The notes: a model not told the origin generated them from the sequence alone. Counted from the first letter of the stretch, positions 8,787 to 18,671 are shown. The stretch: 64,000 bases of DNA from Streptomyces caniscabiei (GCF_014930365.1 NZ_JABXWI010000005.1:186001-250000); one strand, 5' to 3'. Numbers and translations: made by a program.

Positions 8787-9710
8787 ATGCGAAGTGACCC
8801 CGTGGTCCAGGTCCGGTCCCTGGTGAAGCGGTACGGCGACAAGACCGCGGTGGACGGCCTGGACCTGGTGGCCGAGGTGGGCGTGACCGCCGTGCTCGGC
8901 CCGAACGGCGCGGGCAAGACGACCACGATCGAGACCTGCGAGGGCTACCGGAGGCCGGACTCCGGCTCGGTGTCCGTCCTCGGCCTCGACCCGGTGCGCG
9001 AGGCGGCCGCACTGCGCCCCCGGATCGGCGTGATGCTCCAGTCCGGCGGCGTCTACTCCGGCGCCCGCGCGGAGGAGATGCTCCGGCACGTGGCGAAGCT
9101 GCACGCCCACCCGCTCGACGTGGACGCCCTGATCGAGCGCCTGGGCCTCGGCGGCTGCGGCCGGACGACGTACCGGCGGCTCTCCGGCGGTCAGCAGCAG
9201 CGGCTCGCCCTGGCGATGGCCGTCGTCGGCCGGCCCGAGCTGGTCTTCCTCGACGAGCCGACCGCCGGTCTCGACCCGCAGGCCCGCCGGGCCACCTGGG
9301 AGCTGGTGCGGGACCTGCGCGCGGACGGGGTCTCGGTCATCCTCACCACGCACTACATGGACGAGGCCGAACAGCTCGCGGACGACGTCGCGATCATCGA
9401 CGGCGGCAGGGTCATGGCGCAGGGCTCGCCCGAGGACCTGTGCCGGGGCGGCGCCGAGAACACGCTGCGCTTCACCGGCCGACCCGCCCTCGACGTCGGC
9501 TCCCTGCTGAAGGCCCTCCCGGCGGACGCCACCGCCGTCGAACTGACGCCCGGCGTGTACCGGGTGACCGGCAAGGTCGATCCCCAGCTGCTCGCGACCG
9601 TCGCCTCCTGGTGCGCCCAGCACGGGGTGATGCCGGACCGGATCTCGGTGGAACGGCACACCCTCGAAGACGTCTTCCTGGAGCTCACCGGCAAGGAGCT
9701 GCGTTCATGA
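8787..9710 (+). CDS. ABC exporter ATP-binding protein
   Basis: The 307-aa ATPase has Walker A GPNGAGKTTT, Q-loop region MLQSGG, signature LSGGQQQRLALA, Walker B LVFLDEPTAGLD and the switch His in ILTTHYMDEAEQLADD. The C-terminal third is the accessory domain common in DrrA-type drug or lipid exporters. An upstream in-frame start is possible, but it lies inside the previous gene, and the promoter-like TAGACT points to 8787. The stop overlaps the permease start by 4 nt. Substrate unknown. Confidence 0.92.
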   Translation: MRSDPVVQVRSLVKRYGDKTAVDGLDLVAEVGVTAVLGPNGAGKTTTIETCEGYRRPDSGSVSVLGLDPVREAAALRPRIGVMLQSGGVYSGARAEEMLRHVAKLHAHPLDVDALIERLGLGGCGRTTYRRLSGGQQQRLALAMAVVGRPELVFLDEPTAGLDPQARRATWELVRDLRADGVSVILTTHYMDEAEQLADDVAIIDGGRVMAQGSPEDLCRGGAENTLRFTGRPALDVGSLLKALPADATAVELTPGVYRVTGKVDPQLLATVASWCAQHGVMPDRISVERHTLEDVFLELTGKELRS

Positions 9711-10486
9711 GCGCGCGTACGGGCACGGGGTCCTACACACCGATGCCGGGGGCCGCCCCGCTGACCCGCATGATCGCGGCGCAGGCGGCGCTGGAGACGA
9801 GGATGCTGCTGCGCAACGGCGAGCAGCTGCTGCTGACGGTCGTCATCCCGACGCTGCTGCTGGTGCTGTTCGGCTCGGTGGACATCGTCGACACGGGCGA
9901 GGGCGAGGCGGTCGACTTCCTGGCGCCCGGCATCCTGGCGCTGGCCGTGATGTCGACGGCGTTCACCGGGCAGGCCATCGCCACCGGCTTCGAGCGCCGC
10001 TACGGCGTGCTGAAGCGGCTGGCGGTCTCGCCGCTCCCCCGCTGGGGCCTGATGACGGCGAAGACCCTGTCCGTGCTGGTCACGGAGGTCTTCCAGGTCG
10101 TCCTGCTCACGGTGATCGCCTTCGCGATGGGCTGGGACCCGCACGGCAACCCCTTCGCCGTGCTGCTCCTGCTGGTCCTCGGCACGGCGGCCTTCTCCGG
10201 CCTCGGTCTGCTGATGGCGGGCACCCTGAAGGCGGAGGCGACGCTGGCGGCGGCGAACCTCGTCTTCCTGCTGCTGCTGGTCGGCGGCGGTGTGGTGGTC
10301 CCGCTGGAGAAGTTCCCGGACGCGGCGCAGAGCGTGCTCGGGCTGCTGCCGATCGCGGCCCTGTCGGACGGGCTGCGGGACGTCCTCCAGCACGGCGCCG
10401 GGGTGCCGTGGGGCGACCTCGGGATCCTCGCCGGCTGGGCGTTGCTCGGGCTGGGCGCGGCGGCACGCTTCTTCCACTGGGAGTGA
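9707..10486 (+). CDS. ABC-2 type permease
   Basis: The 259-aa integral membrane protein has about six hydrophobic segments, the first at roughly residues 41-62 (LLLTVVIPTLLLVLFGSVD region). It matches the ABC-2 exporter permease family (DrrB-like). It overlaps the ATPase gene by 4 nt and the pair should form one exporter of 2+2 subunits. The next gene, ctaA, has its own promoter-like element. The two genes also lie beside the heme A genes in other Streptomyces as far as I recall, but no functional link to cytochrome oxidase can be read here. Confidence 0.9.
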   Translation: MSARTGTGSYTPMPGAAPLTRMIAAQAALETRMLLRNGEQLLLTVVIPTLLLVLFGSVDIVDTGEGEAVDFLAPGILALAVMSTAFTGQAIATGFERRYGVLKRLAVSPLPRWGLMTAKTLSVLVTEVFQVVLLTVIAFAMGWDPHGNPFAVLLLLVLGTAAFSGLGLLMAGTLKAEATLAAANLVFLLLLVGGGVVVPLEKFPDAAQSVLGLLPIAALSDGLRDVLQHGAGVPWGDLGILAGWALLGLGAAARFFHWE

Positions 10487-10574
10487 GCGCAGGCCGACGC
10501 CGGGAGCAGCCGCAGGTCACAGGGGGCGCGGCGGGGGCCCGTACCCCTCGTGAATGCGTGCACAAGCGGCGGCC

Positions 10575-10580
10575 TACGAT
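10575..10580 (+). promoter_or_regulatory. -10 element TACGAT for leaderless ctaA
   Basis: TACGAT is followed by six bases and then the GTG at 10587. There is no ribosome binding site in between, so the transcript probably starts at or beside the start codon. No convincing -35 was found. Confidence 0.5.
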
Positions 10581-10586
10581 GGGGGC

Positions 10587-11588
10587 GTGCCGAAAGTGAC
10601 CCGTGACGACCTCGTCTCCGCCGCGCGCAACCCGCTCGCCTTCATCGCCGAACGCTGGACCCCGGACCCCAGAACGGTCCGGCGGGCGGCCCTCGCCGCC
10701 CTCGTCATGGCGGTGGTGATCGTGGTGACCGGCGGTGCCGTGCGGCTCACCGGGTCGGGCCTCGGCTGCCCGACCTGGCCCAAGTGCACCGACGACTCGC
10801 TCACCGCCACCCGCGAGATGGGCGTGCACGGCGTCATCGAGTTCGGCAACCGCATGCTGACGTACGTGCTGTGCGCGGCCGTCGGCTGGGCCATCATCGC
10901 GGCACGCTCCCAGAAGCCGTACCGGCGCGATCTGACCCGGCTGGGCTGGGCACAGTTCTGGGTCGTCATGAGCAACGCGGTGCTCGGCGGCATCGTCGTA
11001 CTGGTCGGCCTCAACCCGTACACGGTGGCCGCGCACTTCATGCTCTCGACCGCGCTGATCGCCGTCGCCGCCGTGATGTGGCACCGCACCGGCGAGGGCG
11101 ACACGGCCCCGCGTCCGCTGGTCGGCCAGGCGGTACGGCAGCTGGTGTGGGTCCTGGTCGGTGTGACGCTGCTGCTGATCGCGGTGGGCACGGTCGTCAC
11201 CGGCGCCGGTCCGCACGCCGGCGACTCGAGCGAGGTGTATCGCATCCCGCTGAACTGGGAGAACGTCACCAAACTGCACGCCGTGCTGGCCTGGATCGTG
11301 GTGACGCTGACCTTCGCCCTGTGGTTCGTCCTCAAGGCCGTGGACGCCCCGGCCGGTCCGCTGCGCCGCACCCGCGACCTGTTCCTGATCCTCCTCGCGC
11401 AGGGCCTCATCGGCTATGTGCAGTACTTCACCGACCTCCCCGAGGTCCTGGTCGGCGCCCATATGTTCGGCTCCTGCCTGGTGTGGATCGCGACCCTGCG
11501 GGTGCTGCTGTCGCTGCGGGAGCGGCCGGCGGACGAGGTCGAGGTGTCCGCCGCGGCGGCGCAGACGCCGGTCGCGGCACGCGGCTGA
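10587..11588 (+). CDS. ctaA: Heme A synthase CtaA (COX15 family)
   Basis: The 333-aa polytopic protein has eight hydrophobic segments and the conserved heme-ligating His regions (MGVHGVIEFGNR, AAHFMLSTAL, VTKLHAVLAWIV, LVGAHMFGSCLVW). It oxidises the C8 methyl of heme O to give heme A for the aa3 oxidase. I chose the GTG at 10587 rather than an ATG at 10554, because the promoter-like TACGAT falls between them. CtaB, which makes heme O, is encoded at 14096-15058 on the other strand. Confidence 0.93.
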   Translation: MPKVTRDDLVSAARNPLAFIAERWTPDPRTVRRAALAALVMAVVIVVTGGAVRLTGSGLGCPTWPKCTDDSLTATREMGVHGVIEFGNRMLTYVLCAAVGWAIIAARSQKPYRRDLTRLGWAQFWVVMSNAVLGGIVVLVGLNPYTVAAHFMLSTALIAVAAVMWHRTGEGDTAPRPLVGQAVRQLVWVLVGVTLLLIAVGTVVTGAGPHAGDSSEVYRIPLNWENVTKLHAVLAWIVVTLTFALWFVLKAVDAPAGPLRRTRDLFLILLAQGLIGYVQYFTDLPEVLVGAHMFGSCLVWIATLRVLLSLRERPADEVEVSAAAAQTPVAARG

Positions 11589-11612
11589 GTCAGCCGTACG
11601 TCGGGGGCCGAG

Positions 11613-12380
11613 TCAGCCGTACGCCGCCACGAGGTCGTCGATCGCGGGGCCGAGGAACAGCCGGGTCAGCTCGGCCCGGTACGGCACCTCCTCGGCCGGT
11701 CCGCCGTATCGGCGCCGCTCCATGTCCTGGACCACCTCGGCGGGCGCGCCCAGCCCGGGCAGCAGGTCGAGCGCCTCGCGCTTGGAGATCAGGCGGCCGT
11801 CGCGCAGGGTGGCGGTGGCGCGGGCGAAGGTGAGCAGCCCGAGGTCGACCCAGACGTCCCGCTCCCAGAGGTGGGCCCTGTCCACCGCCGGGCGCCAGAA
11901 CTCCCGCTGGTCGCGGACCACGAAGGCGTCCAGCTCGATGTCGGAGACGGGCGGCACCAGGGCCTTCGGCGGTTCGCCGTGCAGGACGAGGCCGAAGGTG
12001 TGCAGCTCGCGCCGGGTGACCGGGGTGACCGTCCGCCGGAACAGCTGTTCGTGCGCCCAGGCCAGGTGCCTGCGCTCGGCGTCGGCCGCCGTGGCCGGCG
12101 TCAGATAGGTGCAGTGCAGCAGGCCGGCAAGGCGGTCGTGGCGCAGCCGGGCGTGCAGTCGTCCGACCTGCCAGGCGGTGCGGGCGGTGACCGGGCCGTC
12201 CAGGACGGCGATCAGGTCGAGGTCGCTGCGGCCTTCTCGATAGTCGCCCCCGCCGAGGGAGCCGTGGGCCCAGACGGCGAGCGGGGCGAGTTCCCCCAGC
12301 TCGTCGAGGAAGCGTTCGAGCAGGGCCGCGGTGGCGGCGGCCGTGTCGGGTAAGAGGGCGGTCGCGTTGCGGCGCGTCAT
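11613..12380 (-). CDS. Nucleotidyltransferase-domain protein
   Basis: The 255-aa protein has the Pol-beta-type nucleotidyltransferase signature WAHGSLGGGDYREGRSDLDL at about residues 38-57: G-S, then S-D-L-D for metal binding. The C-terminal helical half resembles aminoglycoside adenylyltransferases and streptomycin-resistance proteins. It probably transfers a nucleotide to a small molecule; the substrate is unknown. It converges with ctaA, 24 nt apart, and an amidohydrolase gene lies 18 nt upstream in the same direction, so these two may be co-transcribed. Confidence 0.82.
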   Translation of the reverse strand: MTRRNATALLPDTAAATAALLERFLDELGELAPLAVWAHGSLGGGDYREGRSDLDLIAVLDGPVTARTAWQVGRLHARLRHDRLAGLLHCTYLTPATAADAERRHLAWAHEQLFRRTVTPVTRRELHTFGLVLHGEPPKALVPPVSDIELDAFVVRDQREFWRPAVDRAHLWERDVWVDLGLLTFARATATLRDGRLISKREALDLLPGLGAPAEVVQDMERRRYGGPAEEVPYRAELTRLFLGPAIDDLVAAYG

Positions 12381-12398
12381 GCGCTCAGTCTCTCCGGC

Positions 12399-13505
12399 TC
12401 ACTCCAGCCCGTACACCCGGCGTGCGTTGTCGGCCGCGATGAGTCCTGCCACGCGCTGGGCGTCCGTCAGTGACCAGGCGCCCTCCGCCACCCAGGTGCC
12501 GAGCACCCGTGCGAGTGCCTCGCGGAACAGCCGGGCGCCCACGACGTGCAGCTCGGGCAGGCCGTGGGCGCCGCTGGAGAAGAGGAGCTTGCCGAAGGGG
12601 GCGAGTTCCAGGACCTCGGCGAGCACGGCGGTGGCCCGTGCGCCGGTGCGGACCAGTTCGGCGCCCAGGTCGGCGTAGACGTGCGGGAAGACGACGGCGA
12701 GGTGGGCGGCGTGGCGGTGGTACGGGTAGCCGTGCAGCAGGATCAGGTCGGTGCCGAGGCCCGCCGTGGCGCGGGCGAAGTCGGTGAGCAGCACCGGGTC
12801 GGTGGCGTCGATCCGCAGGCCCGGTTCGCCGAGCCCCGCGTGGAGTTGCAGGGGGCGGCCCGAGGCGACGGCGATCCACAGCAGGTGGCGCAGGAGGACC
12901 GGGTCGGTGAGCGCGCCGCCGACCGGCCGGTGGGCGAGCCAGCGCCCCACCGCGCCGCGCACCTCCCCGGGGCCGGGCGGCTCGGGCGCGATCGCCAGGC
13001 CGTGCCGTACGCCCGCGACGGACGCGAAGGCGACGGCGTTCGCGGCGGCCGCGTGCACCGACTCGGCGAGATTGGCCAGGAACGACTCCACGGTGCCGGA
13101 GGTGTCGGCGACCTGTTCGGCGAGGAGTTCGAGACGGACGATCTCGTGCGCGTCCGCGTCTCCGGTGGAGGCCATCTCGCGGGGGCCGGTGAGGTCGCCC
13201 GGCAGGCCCGTGTCGACGAGGTAGGTGGTGACGCCGCTGCCGCGCAGGAGTCTGCGGCCGGCTTCCAGTACGCCCAGTTCGCGGCGCCGGGCGAGATAGC
13301 GGGCCGGTGGGCAGTGCGGTTCCAGGCCCAGCAGGGGCGGGCACCAGCGGCGTACGGCGAAGCCCGTCTGGGTGTCGAAGAACGTGGTGCCGGGGGCCGG
13401 TGGGCCCTCGCTGCGGGCGAGGTGGGCCTCGAAGGTGCCGAGGCCCAGCTCCGTGCGCAGTACGCCGTGGCAGTACTGGTCCACGAGGGACGGCGTGTCG
13501 ATCAT
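12399..13505 (-). CDS. Amidohydrolase-family (FluG-like) protein
   Basis: The 368-aa protein has a TIM-barrel amidohydrolase pattern: DQYCHG near the N-terminus, PLQLHAGLGEPG in the middle, DLILLHGYPYHRHAAHLAVVFPHVYADLG and a C-terminal KLLFSSGAHGLPEL segment. The last replaces the usual metal-site Asp context with SSGAHG. It resembles the amidohydrolase_2 / FluG-type group that includes decarboxylases and hydrolases. Reaction and substrate cannot be given. The gene precedes the nucleotidyltransferase gene by 18 nt. Confidence 0.75.
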   Translation of the reverse strand: MIDTPSLVDQYCHGVLRTELGLGTFEAHLARSEGPPAPGTTFFDTQTGFAVRRWCPPLLGLEPHCPPARYLARRRELGVLEAGRRLLRGSGVTTYLVDTGLPGDLTGPREMASTGDADAHEIVRLELLAEQVADTSGTVESFLANLAESVHAAAANAVAFASVAGVRHGLAIAPEPPGPGEVRGAVGRWLAHRPVGGALTDPVLLRHLLWIAVASGRPLQLHAGLGEPGLRIDATDPVLLTDFARATAGLGTDLILLHGYPYHRHAAHLAVVFPHVYADLGAELVRTGARATAVLAEVLELAPFGKLLFSSGAHGLPELHVVGARLFREALARVLGTWVAEGAWSLTDAQRVAGLIAADNARRVYGLE

Positions 13506-13562
13506 CGGGCTCCCCGAGACTGGACCTGTGAACTCCCACAGGTCCTAACGGGTGAGCCGGGC

Positions 13563-13910
13563 TCAGGTGTTGCTGTTGCTGGGTCCGCCGACCTGGATTC
13601 CGGCCATCCGCGACCACTCGTAGGGTCCGGTGCGGACCTTGGCCGCGAACTCGCCGTCGAAGTCCTCGTGGACGGTGACGCCGGCCTTGGCGACGGCCGC
13701 CTCGGCGATCGCGTACGACGGTGCCACCAGGTCGCCCCAGCCGCCGTCCTCGCCGACCAGGACGACGCGTGCGCCGAGCCGGCCGATGTAGGCGACCTGG
13801 GCCTCGGCGCCTCCGTGGGCCTTGGCGAAGGTGCCGATCTGCTGCGCGAGCTTGGCCGCCTTGCGCTCCGCGGTGCGCTCCGCCTTGGCTGCCTGCTTGG
13901 TGTCTGCCAT
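13563..13910 (-). CDS. Small hypothetical protein with a coiled N-terminus
   Basis: The 115-aa soluble protein starts with a strongly charged Ala/Lys/Glu helix (residues 1-25) followed by a compact domain with the segments AQVAYIGRLGARVVLVGEDGGWGDLVAPSY-like and VHEDFDGEFAAKVRTGPYEWSRMAGIQVGG. I do not recognise a named domain. Codon use is typical for the genome and it lies between ctaB and the amidohydrolase gene, all on the minus strand. Homologues appear conserved in Streptomyces as far as I recall; function unknown. Confidence 0.75.
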   Translation of the reverse strand: MADTKQAAKAERTAERKAAKLAQQIGTFAKAHGGAEAQVAYIGRLGARVVLVGEDGGWGDLVAPSYAIAEAAVAKAGVTVHEDFDGEFAAKVRTGPYEWSRMAGIQVGGPSNSNT

Positions 13911-14060
13911 GGTCAGGATGCTACCGAGGGGTAGGGCGGGCGGCGATGGGCGGGGTCAGTGGGCTTGGCCACTCGCCGTTGTGCGTTGCGGTGCTTGGGC
14001 GCGTGCGGGTTGTGCGTGGTTGCTCGCGCCCACGCGGCGGAGCCGCACATCGATACAGCC

Positions 14061-14082
14061 CCGCGCCCCTTTCGGGGCGCGG
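14061..14082. terminator. GC-rich hairpin downstream of ctaB
   Basis: Perfect 9-bp repeat CCGCGCCCC/GGGGCGCGG with a 4-nt loop, 14 nt beyond the ctaB stop. The core is nearly the same as the hairpin after pgl at 22367-22412. Confidence 0.7.
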
Positions 14083-14095
14083 CTTCGGCTTGGCC

Positions 14096-15058
14096 TCAAC
14101 GCAGGAAGGGGTCCACCGCCACCGCCACGAAAAGCAGGGACACGTAGGTGATCGACCAGTGGAACAGGCGCATTTCCTTGAGCTTGGCGCCGGTCGTGCC
14201 GTTCTTCGCGCGGTTCTGGAGGGCGTGCGCCTCCCAGAGCCACCAGCCGCCCGTGACCAGGGCGACCGCCGTGTAGAACCAGCCCGTGTAGCCGAGGGGG
14301 GTCAGCATCAGCGAGACGGCGACCATGACCCAGCTGTAGATGACGATCTGCTTGGCGACCACCTTGTTGGAGGCGACCACGGGGAGCATGGGGACGCCGA
14401 CGCGGGCGTAGTCGTCCTTCACCTTCATGGACAGGGGCCAGTAGTGCGGCGGCGTCCAGAAGAAGATGACGAGGAAGAGGATGACCGCGGCCCACGACAT
14501 CGAGTTCGTCACCGCGGACCAGCCGATGAGAACCGGCATGCAGCCGGCGATGCCGCCCCAGACGATGTTCTGCGACGTACGCCGTTTGAGGATCATCGTG
14601 TAGACGACGACGTAGAAGAGGAGCGCCCCGAGCGACAGCCAGGCGGACAGCCAGTTGACGAGGACGCCGAACCAGGCGGTGGAGACGGCCGCGAGGGTGA
14701 GGCCGAAGACCAGGCCCTCACGCGGGGTGACCATGCCGGTGACCAGCGGGCGCTGCGACGTGCGCTCCATGAGCGCGTCGATGTCCCGGTCGATGTACAT
14801 GTTGAGCGCGTTGGCGCCGCCCGCCGAGAGGTAGCCGCCGACGCAGGTGGCGAGCACCAGCCAGAGGTCCGGGACGCCCTGTTCCGCCAGGAACATCACG
14901 GGAACCGTGGTGATCAGCAGCAACTCGATGATCCGCGGCTTCGTGAGCGCCACGAACGCCATGACTCGGGCCCCGATCGGCCGCTGACCCCGGCTGCTGC
15001 TCGTGCTGCTCGCGCCAAGCACGCCCGGTGGACGGGATTCGACGGCCGTCACGCACAC
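14096..15058 (-). CDS. ctaB: Protoheme IX farnesyltransferase CtaB (heme O synthase)
   Basis: The 320-aa UbiA-family membrane prenyltransferase has about nine hydrophobic segments. The first Asp-rich motif is [20 protein letters not shown], at about residues 125-144, and a second Asp region lies in the [17 protein letters not shown] loop. It transfers a farnesyl group to heme B to make heme O for CtaA. The GTG at 15058 has GAGGAG about 12 bases upstream; another GTG six bases later (15052) is possible. It is divergent from tkt across a 368-nt intergenic region. Confidence 0.95.
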   Translation of the reverse strand: MCVTAVESRPPGVLGASSTSSSRGQRPIGARVMAFVALTKPRIIELLLITTVPVMFLAEQGVPDLWLVLATCVGGYLSAGGANALNMYIDRDIDALMERTSQRPLVTGMVTPREGLVFGLTLAAVSTAWFGVLVNWLSAWLSLGALLFYVVVYTMILKRRTSQNIVWGGIAGCMPVLIGWSAVTNSMSWAAVILFLVIFFWTPPHYWPLSMKVKDDYARVGVPMLPVVASNKVVAKQIVIYSWVMVAVSLMLTPLGYTGWFYTAVALVTGGWWLWEAHALQNRAKNGTTGAKLKEMRLFHWSITYVSLLFVAVAVDPFLR

Positions 15059-15426
15059 CCCTGACAGAGACTCCTCAGCAAGCCTCCGGATGTGAACTCC
15101 CCGTGACGGCTCGCGCGTACCACGCCACTGTAGACGTTGCCCAGAGCCAGCCTTTCAAGGGGGTCGGGTCGTGTTGGGAGCCGCCCGCCGGGGAGCCGGA
15201 CACACTTCGGTTGAGCAGTCGGATGAGCGGCTCCGTATTCAGATGTCGAACAGCGGAACCCCCAGGTCTCACCATGCGGAACACGGGTCGGGAGGCGGAC
15301 CGGACCCAGTCCCGTCAGTCTGGAATGACTCGAAAAAATGCGCGTTCCTACGGGGGTAGGCTCGACAACGGCCGGTGCCGTGAAGAACACCGGCACGAGA
15401 CATGTGGAGAGGAGCCCTGACCCAGG
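15059..15426. other. Divergent ctaB/tkt intergenic region
   Basis: These 368 nt hold no credible gene. They should carry the ctaB promoter on the minus strand and the tkt promoter on the plus strand. A TAGGCT hexamer at about 15356-15361 is a possible -10 for tkt. A 7-bp inverted repeat, GCCGGTG (15371-15377) with CACCGGC (15388-15394), lies in the tkt leader and overlaps an alternative 6-bp pairing at 15375-15396. GAGAGGAG precedes the tkt GTG. None of these is strong on its own. Confidence 0.5.
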
Positions 15427-17514
15427 GTGAGCACCAAGCCGACCACTACAGACCTCGCGTGGACCGAATTGGACCAGCGGGCCGTCGACACCGCCCGGAT
15501 CCTGGCCGCCGACGCCGTCCAGAAGGTCGGCAACGGCCATCCGGGTACGGCGATGAGCCTCGCGCCCGCCGCGTACACCCTCTTCCAGAAGGTGATGCGC
15601 CACGACCCCGCCGACCCCGACTGGGTGGGCCGTGACCGGTTCGTCCTGTCCGCCGGCCACTCCTCCCTGACCCTCTACATCCAGTTGTACCTGGGTGGCT
15701 TCGGCCTGGAGCTGGCCGATCTGGAGGCCTTCCGCACCTGGGGTTCCAAGACCCCGGGCCACCCCGAGTACGGCCACACCAAGGGCGTCGAGACGACCAC
15801 CGGGCCGCTCGGCCAGGGTGTCGCCAACGCCGTGGGCATGGCGATGGCCGCCCGCTACGAGCGCGGCCTGTTCGACCCCGAGACCCCGCAGGGCGAGTCG
15901 CCGTTCGACCACCACATCTTCGCCGTCGCCGGTGACGGCTGCCTCCAGGAGGGCATCTCCGCCGAGGCGTCCTCGCTGGCCGGGCACCAGAAGCTCGGCA
16001 ACCTGGTCCTGCTGTGGGACGACAACCACATCTCGATCGAGGGCGACACCGAGACGGCCGTCTCCGAGGACGTCACCAAGCGGTACGAGGCCTACGGCTG
16101 GCACGTGCAGCGTGTCGAGCCCAAGGAGAACGGCGACCTCGACCCGGTGGCGCTGTTCGCGGCGATCGAGGCCGCGAAGGCGGTCACCGACAAGCCGTCG
16201 TTCATCGCGATGCGTTCGATCATCGCCTGGCCCGCCCCGAACGCGCAGAACACCGAGGCCGCGCACGGCTCGGCGCTCGGCGCGGACGAGGTCGCGGCCA
16301 CCAAGCGGGTCCTCGGCTTCGACCCCGAGAAGAGCTTCGACGTCGCGGACGAGGTCATCACGCACACGCGTGCCCTCGGTGAGCGCGGCCGTGAGGCCCG
16401 TGCCGTCTGGGAGAAGCAGCTCCAGGAGTGGCGTGACGGCAACGCCGAGCGCGCCGCCGAGTTCGACCGGATCAGCGCGGGCGAGCTGCCCGAGGGCTGG
16501 GAGTCGCACCTGCCGGAGTTCGAGACGGGCAAGGGTGTCGCGACGCGTGCGGCGTCCGGCAAGGTGCTCCAGGCGCTGGGCGCGGTGATCCCCGAGCTGT
16601 GGGGCGGCTCCGCCGACCTCGCCGGGTCGAACAACACCACGATCGACAAGACCAGTTCGTTCCTGCCGGCGGACAACCCGCTGCCGGAGGCGGACCCGTA
16701 CGGCCGCACGATCCACTTCGGCATCCGCGAGCACTCCATGGCCGCGGAGATGAACGGCATCGCGCTGCACGGCAACACCCGTATCTACGGCGGCACGTTC
16801 CTCGTGTTCTCCGACTACATGCGCAACGCCGTGCGCCTGTCCGCGCTGATGCACCTGCCGGTGACGTACGTGTGGACGCACGACTCCATCGGTCTCGGTG
16901 AGGACGGCCCGACGCACCAGCCGGTCGAGCACCTCGCCTCGCTGCGCGCGATCCCCGGCCTGAACGTGGTCCGCCCGGCCGACGCCAACGAGACGGCGAT
17001 CGCCTGGCGCGAGATCCTCAGGCGCTGGACCAAGGAGTTCGGCAAGGGCGCCCCGCACGGTCTGGCGCTGACCCGCCAGGGCGTGCCGACGTACGAGGCC
17101 GACGAGGATGCCGCCAAGGGCGGTTACGTGCTCTTCGAGGCGTCGAACGGCGCGCCGGAGGTCGTCCTCATCGCCACCGGTTCCGAGGTCCACGTGGCCG
17201 TCGAGGCCCGTGAGCGGCTGGAGGCCGACGGGGTGCCCACCCGCGTCGTGTCCATGCCGTCCGTGGAGTGGTTCGAGGAGCAGGACCAGGGGTACCGGGA
17301 CAGCGTTCTGCCGCCGTCCGTCAGGGCGCGTGTCGCGGTCGAGGCCGGGATCGGGCTGACCTGGCACCGGTACGTCGGTGACGCCGGTCGCATCGTTTCG
17401 CTGGAGCACTTCGGCGCTTCGGCCGACGGCAAGGTCCTCTTCCGCGAGTTCGGCTTCACCGCCGAGAACGTGGCCGCGGTCGCGCAGGAATCCCTCGCCG
17501 CCGCTCAGCGCTGA
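15427..17514 (+). CDS. tkt: Transketolase
   Basis: The 695-aa thiamine diphosphate enzyme has its N-terminal NGHPGTAMSLAPAAYTLF, the ThDP motif GDGCLQEGISAEASSLAGHQ starting near residue 165 with W/DDNHISIEG following, the middle pyrimidine-binding domain (FGIREHSMAAEMNGIALHG) and a C-terminal domain. It moves two-carbon units in the non-oxidative pentose phosphate pathway. The GTG at 15427 has GAGAGGAG upstream. Transaldolase follows after 33 nt. All key motifs are intact. Confidence 0.97.
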   Translation: MSTKPTTTDLAWTELDQRAVDTARILAADAVQKVGNGHPGTAMSLAPAAYTLFQKVMRHDPADPDWVGRDRFVLSAGHSSLTLYIQLYLGGFGLELADLEAFRTWGSKTPGHPEYGHTKGVETTTGPLGQGVANAVGMAMAARYERGLFDPETPQGESPFDHHIFAVAGDGCLQEGISAEASSLAGHQKLGNLVLLWDDNHISIEGDTETAVSEDVTKRYEAYGWHVQRVEPKENGDLDPVALFAAIEAAKAVTDKPSFIAMRSIIAWPAPNAQNTEAAHGSALGADEVAATKRVLGFDPEKSFDVADEVITHTRALGERGREARAVWEKQLQEWRDGNAERAAEFDRISAGELPEGWESHLPEFETGKGVATRAASGKVLQALGAVIPELWGGSADLAGSNNTTIDKTSSFLPADNPLPEADPYGRTIHFGIREHSMAAEMNGIALHGNTRIYGGTFLVFSDYMRNAVRLSALMHLPVTYVWTHDSIGLGEDGPTHQPVEHLASLRAIPGLNVVRPADANETAIAWREILRRWTKEFGKGAPHGLALTRQGVPTYEADEDAAKGGYVLFEASNGAPEVVLIATGSEVHVAVEARERLEADGVPTRVVSMPSVEWFEEQDQGYRDSVLPPSVRARVAVEAGIGLTWHRYVGDAGRIVSLEHFGASADGKVLFREFGFTAENVAAVAQESLAAAQR

Positions 17515-17547
17515 CGCTTACACACGACACGTAGGAGATGTAATTCC

Positions 17548-18666
17548 ATGACAGACGCACTCAAGCGCCTCTCCGAAGAAGGCGTGGCGATCTGGCTGGA
17601 CGACCTGTCGCGCAAGCGCATCACGTCCGGCAACCTCGCCGAGCTGCTCGACCAGCAGCACGTCGTGGGCGTCACCACCAACCCGTCGATCTTCCAGAAG
17701 GCGATCAGCAGCGGTGACGGCTACGAGCAGCAGGTCTCCGACCTCGCCGCCCGCAAGGTCACCGTCGAAGAGGCCATCCGCATGATCACGACGGCGGACG
17801 TCCGGGACGCCGCCGACATCCTGCGCCCGGTCTTCGACGCGACCGGCGGCCAGGACGGCCGGGTCTCCATCGAGGTCGACCCGCGTCTCGCCCACAACAC
17901 CAAGGCGACCGTCGCCGAGGCCAAGCAGCTGGCCTGGCTGGTGGACCGCCCCAACACCCTGATCAAGATCCCGGCGACGAAGGCGGGCCTGCCCGCGATC
18001 ACCGAGACCATCGGCCTCGGCATCAGCGTCAACGTCACGCTGATCTTCTCGCTGGAGCGCTACCGCGCGGTCATGGACGCCTACCTGGCGGGTCTGGAGA
18101 AGGCCAGGGAGCGCGGCCTGGACCTCTCCAAGATTCACTCGGTGGCGTCCTTCTTCGTGTCCCGTGTGGACACCGAGATCGACAAGCGCCTCGACGCGCT
18201 CGGCACCGACGAGGCCAAGGCCGCCCGCGGCAAGGCCGGTGTCGCCAACGCCCGTCTCGCCTACCAGGCGTACGAGGAGGTCTTCTCGGACGGCCGCTGG
18301 GCCGCGCTGGAGAGCGCGGGCGCCAACAAGCAGCGTCCGCTGTGGGCCTCGACCGGCGTCAAGGACCCGGCCTACAAGAGCACGCTGTACGTCGACGAGC
18401 TGGTCGCGCCGAACACGGTGAACACCATGCCGGAGGCCACGCTGGAGGCCACCGCCGAGAGCGGTGAGATCCGCGGCAACGCGATCGCCGGGACGTACGA
18501 GCAGTCGCGTGCCGAGCTGGACGCGGTGGAGAAGCTCGGGATCTCGTACGACGAGGTCGTGCAGCTGCTGGAGGACGAGGGCGTCGACAAGTTCGAGGCG
18601 TCCTGGAACGACCTGCTCAAGTCGACCGAGGCGGAGCTCCAGCGCCTCGCACCCTCGGAGGGCTGA
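17548..18666 (+). CDS. tal: Transaldolase
   Basis: The 372-aa protein is the long actinobacterial transaldolase type. The first barrel strand carries [12 protein letters not shown] at about residues 41-52 and the Schiff-base lysine lies in [14 protein letters not shown] at about residues 139-145. It exchanges dihydroxyacetone units between sugar phosphates. AGGAG precedes the ATG. Zwf begins only five bases after its stop, so tkt-tal-zwf-opcA-pgl looks like one operon. Confidence 0.96.
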   Translation: MTDALKRLSEEGVAIWLDDLSRKRITSGNLAELLDQQHVVGVTTNPSIFQKAISSGDGYEQQVSDLAARKVTVEEAIRMITTADVRDAADILRPVFDATGGQDGRVSIEVDPRLAHNTKATVAEAKQLAWLVDRPNTLIKIPATKAGLPAITETIGLGISVNVTLIFSLERYRAVMDAYLAGLEKARERGLDLSKIHSVASFFVSRVDTEIDKRLDALGTDEAKAARGKAGVANARLAYQAYEEVFSDGRWAALESAGANKQRPLWASTGVKDPAYKSTLYVDELVAPNTVNTMPEATLEATAESGEIRGNAIAGTYEQSRAELDAVEKLGISYDEVVQLLEDEGVDKFEASWNDLLKSTEAELQRLAPSEG

Positions 18667-18671
18667 ACACC

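Noticed and set aside
11587-11623. Two 14-bp copies of GAGTCAGCCGTACG as possible attachment sites
   Set aside because: They lie 9 bp apart at the ends of two convergent genes, with no mobile element between them.
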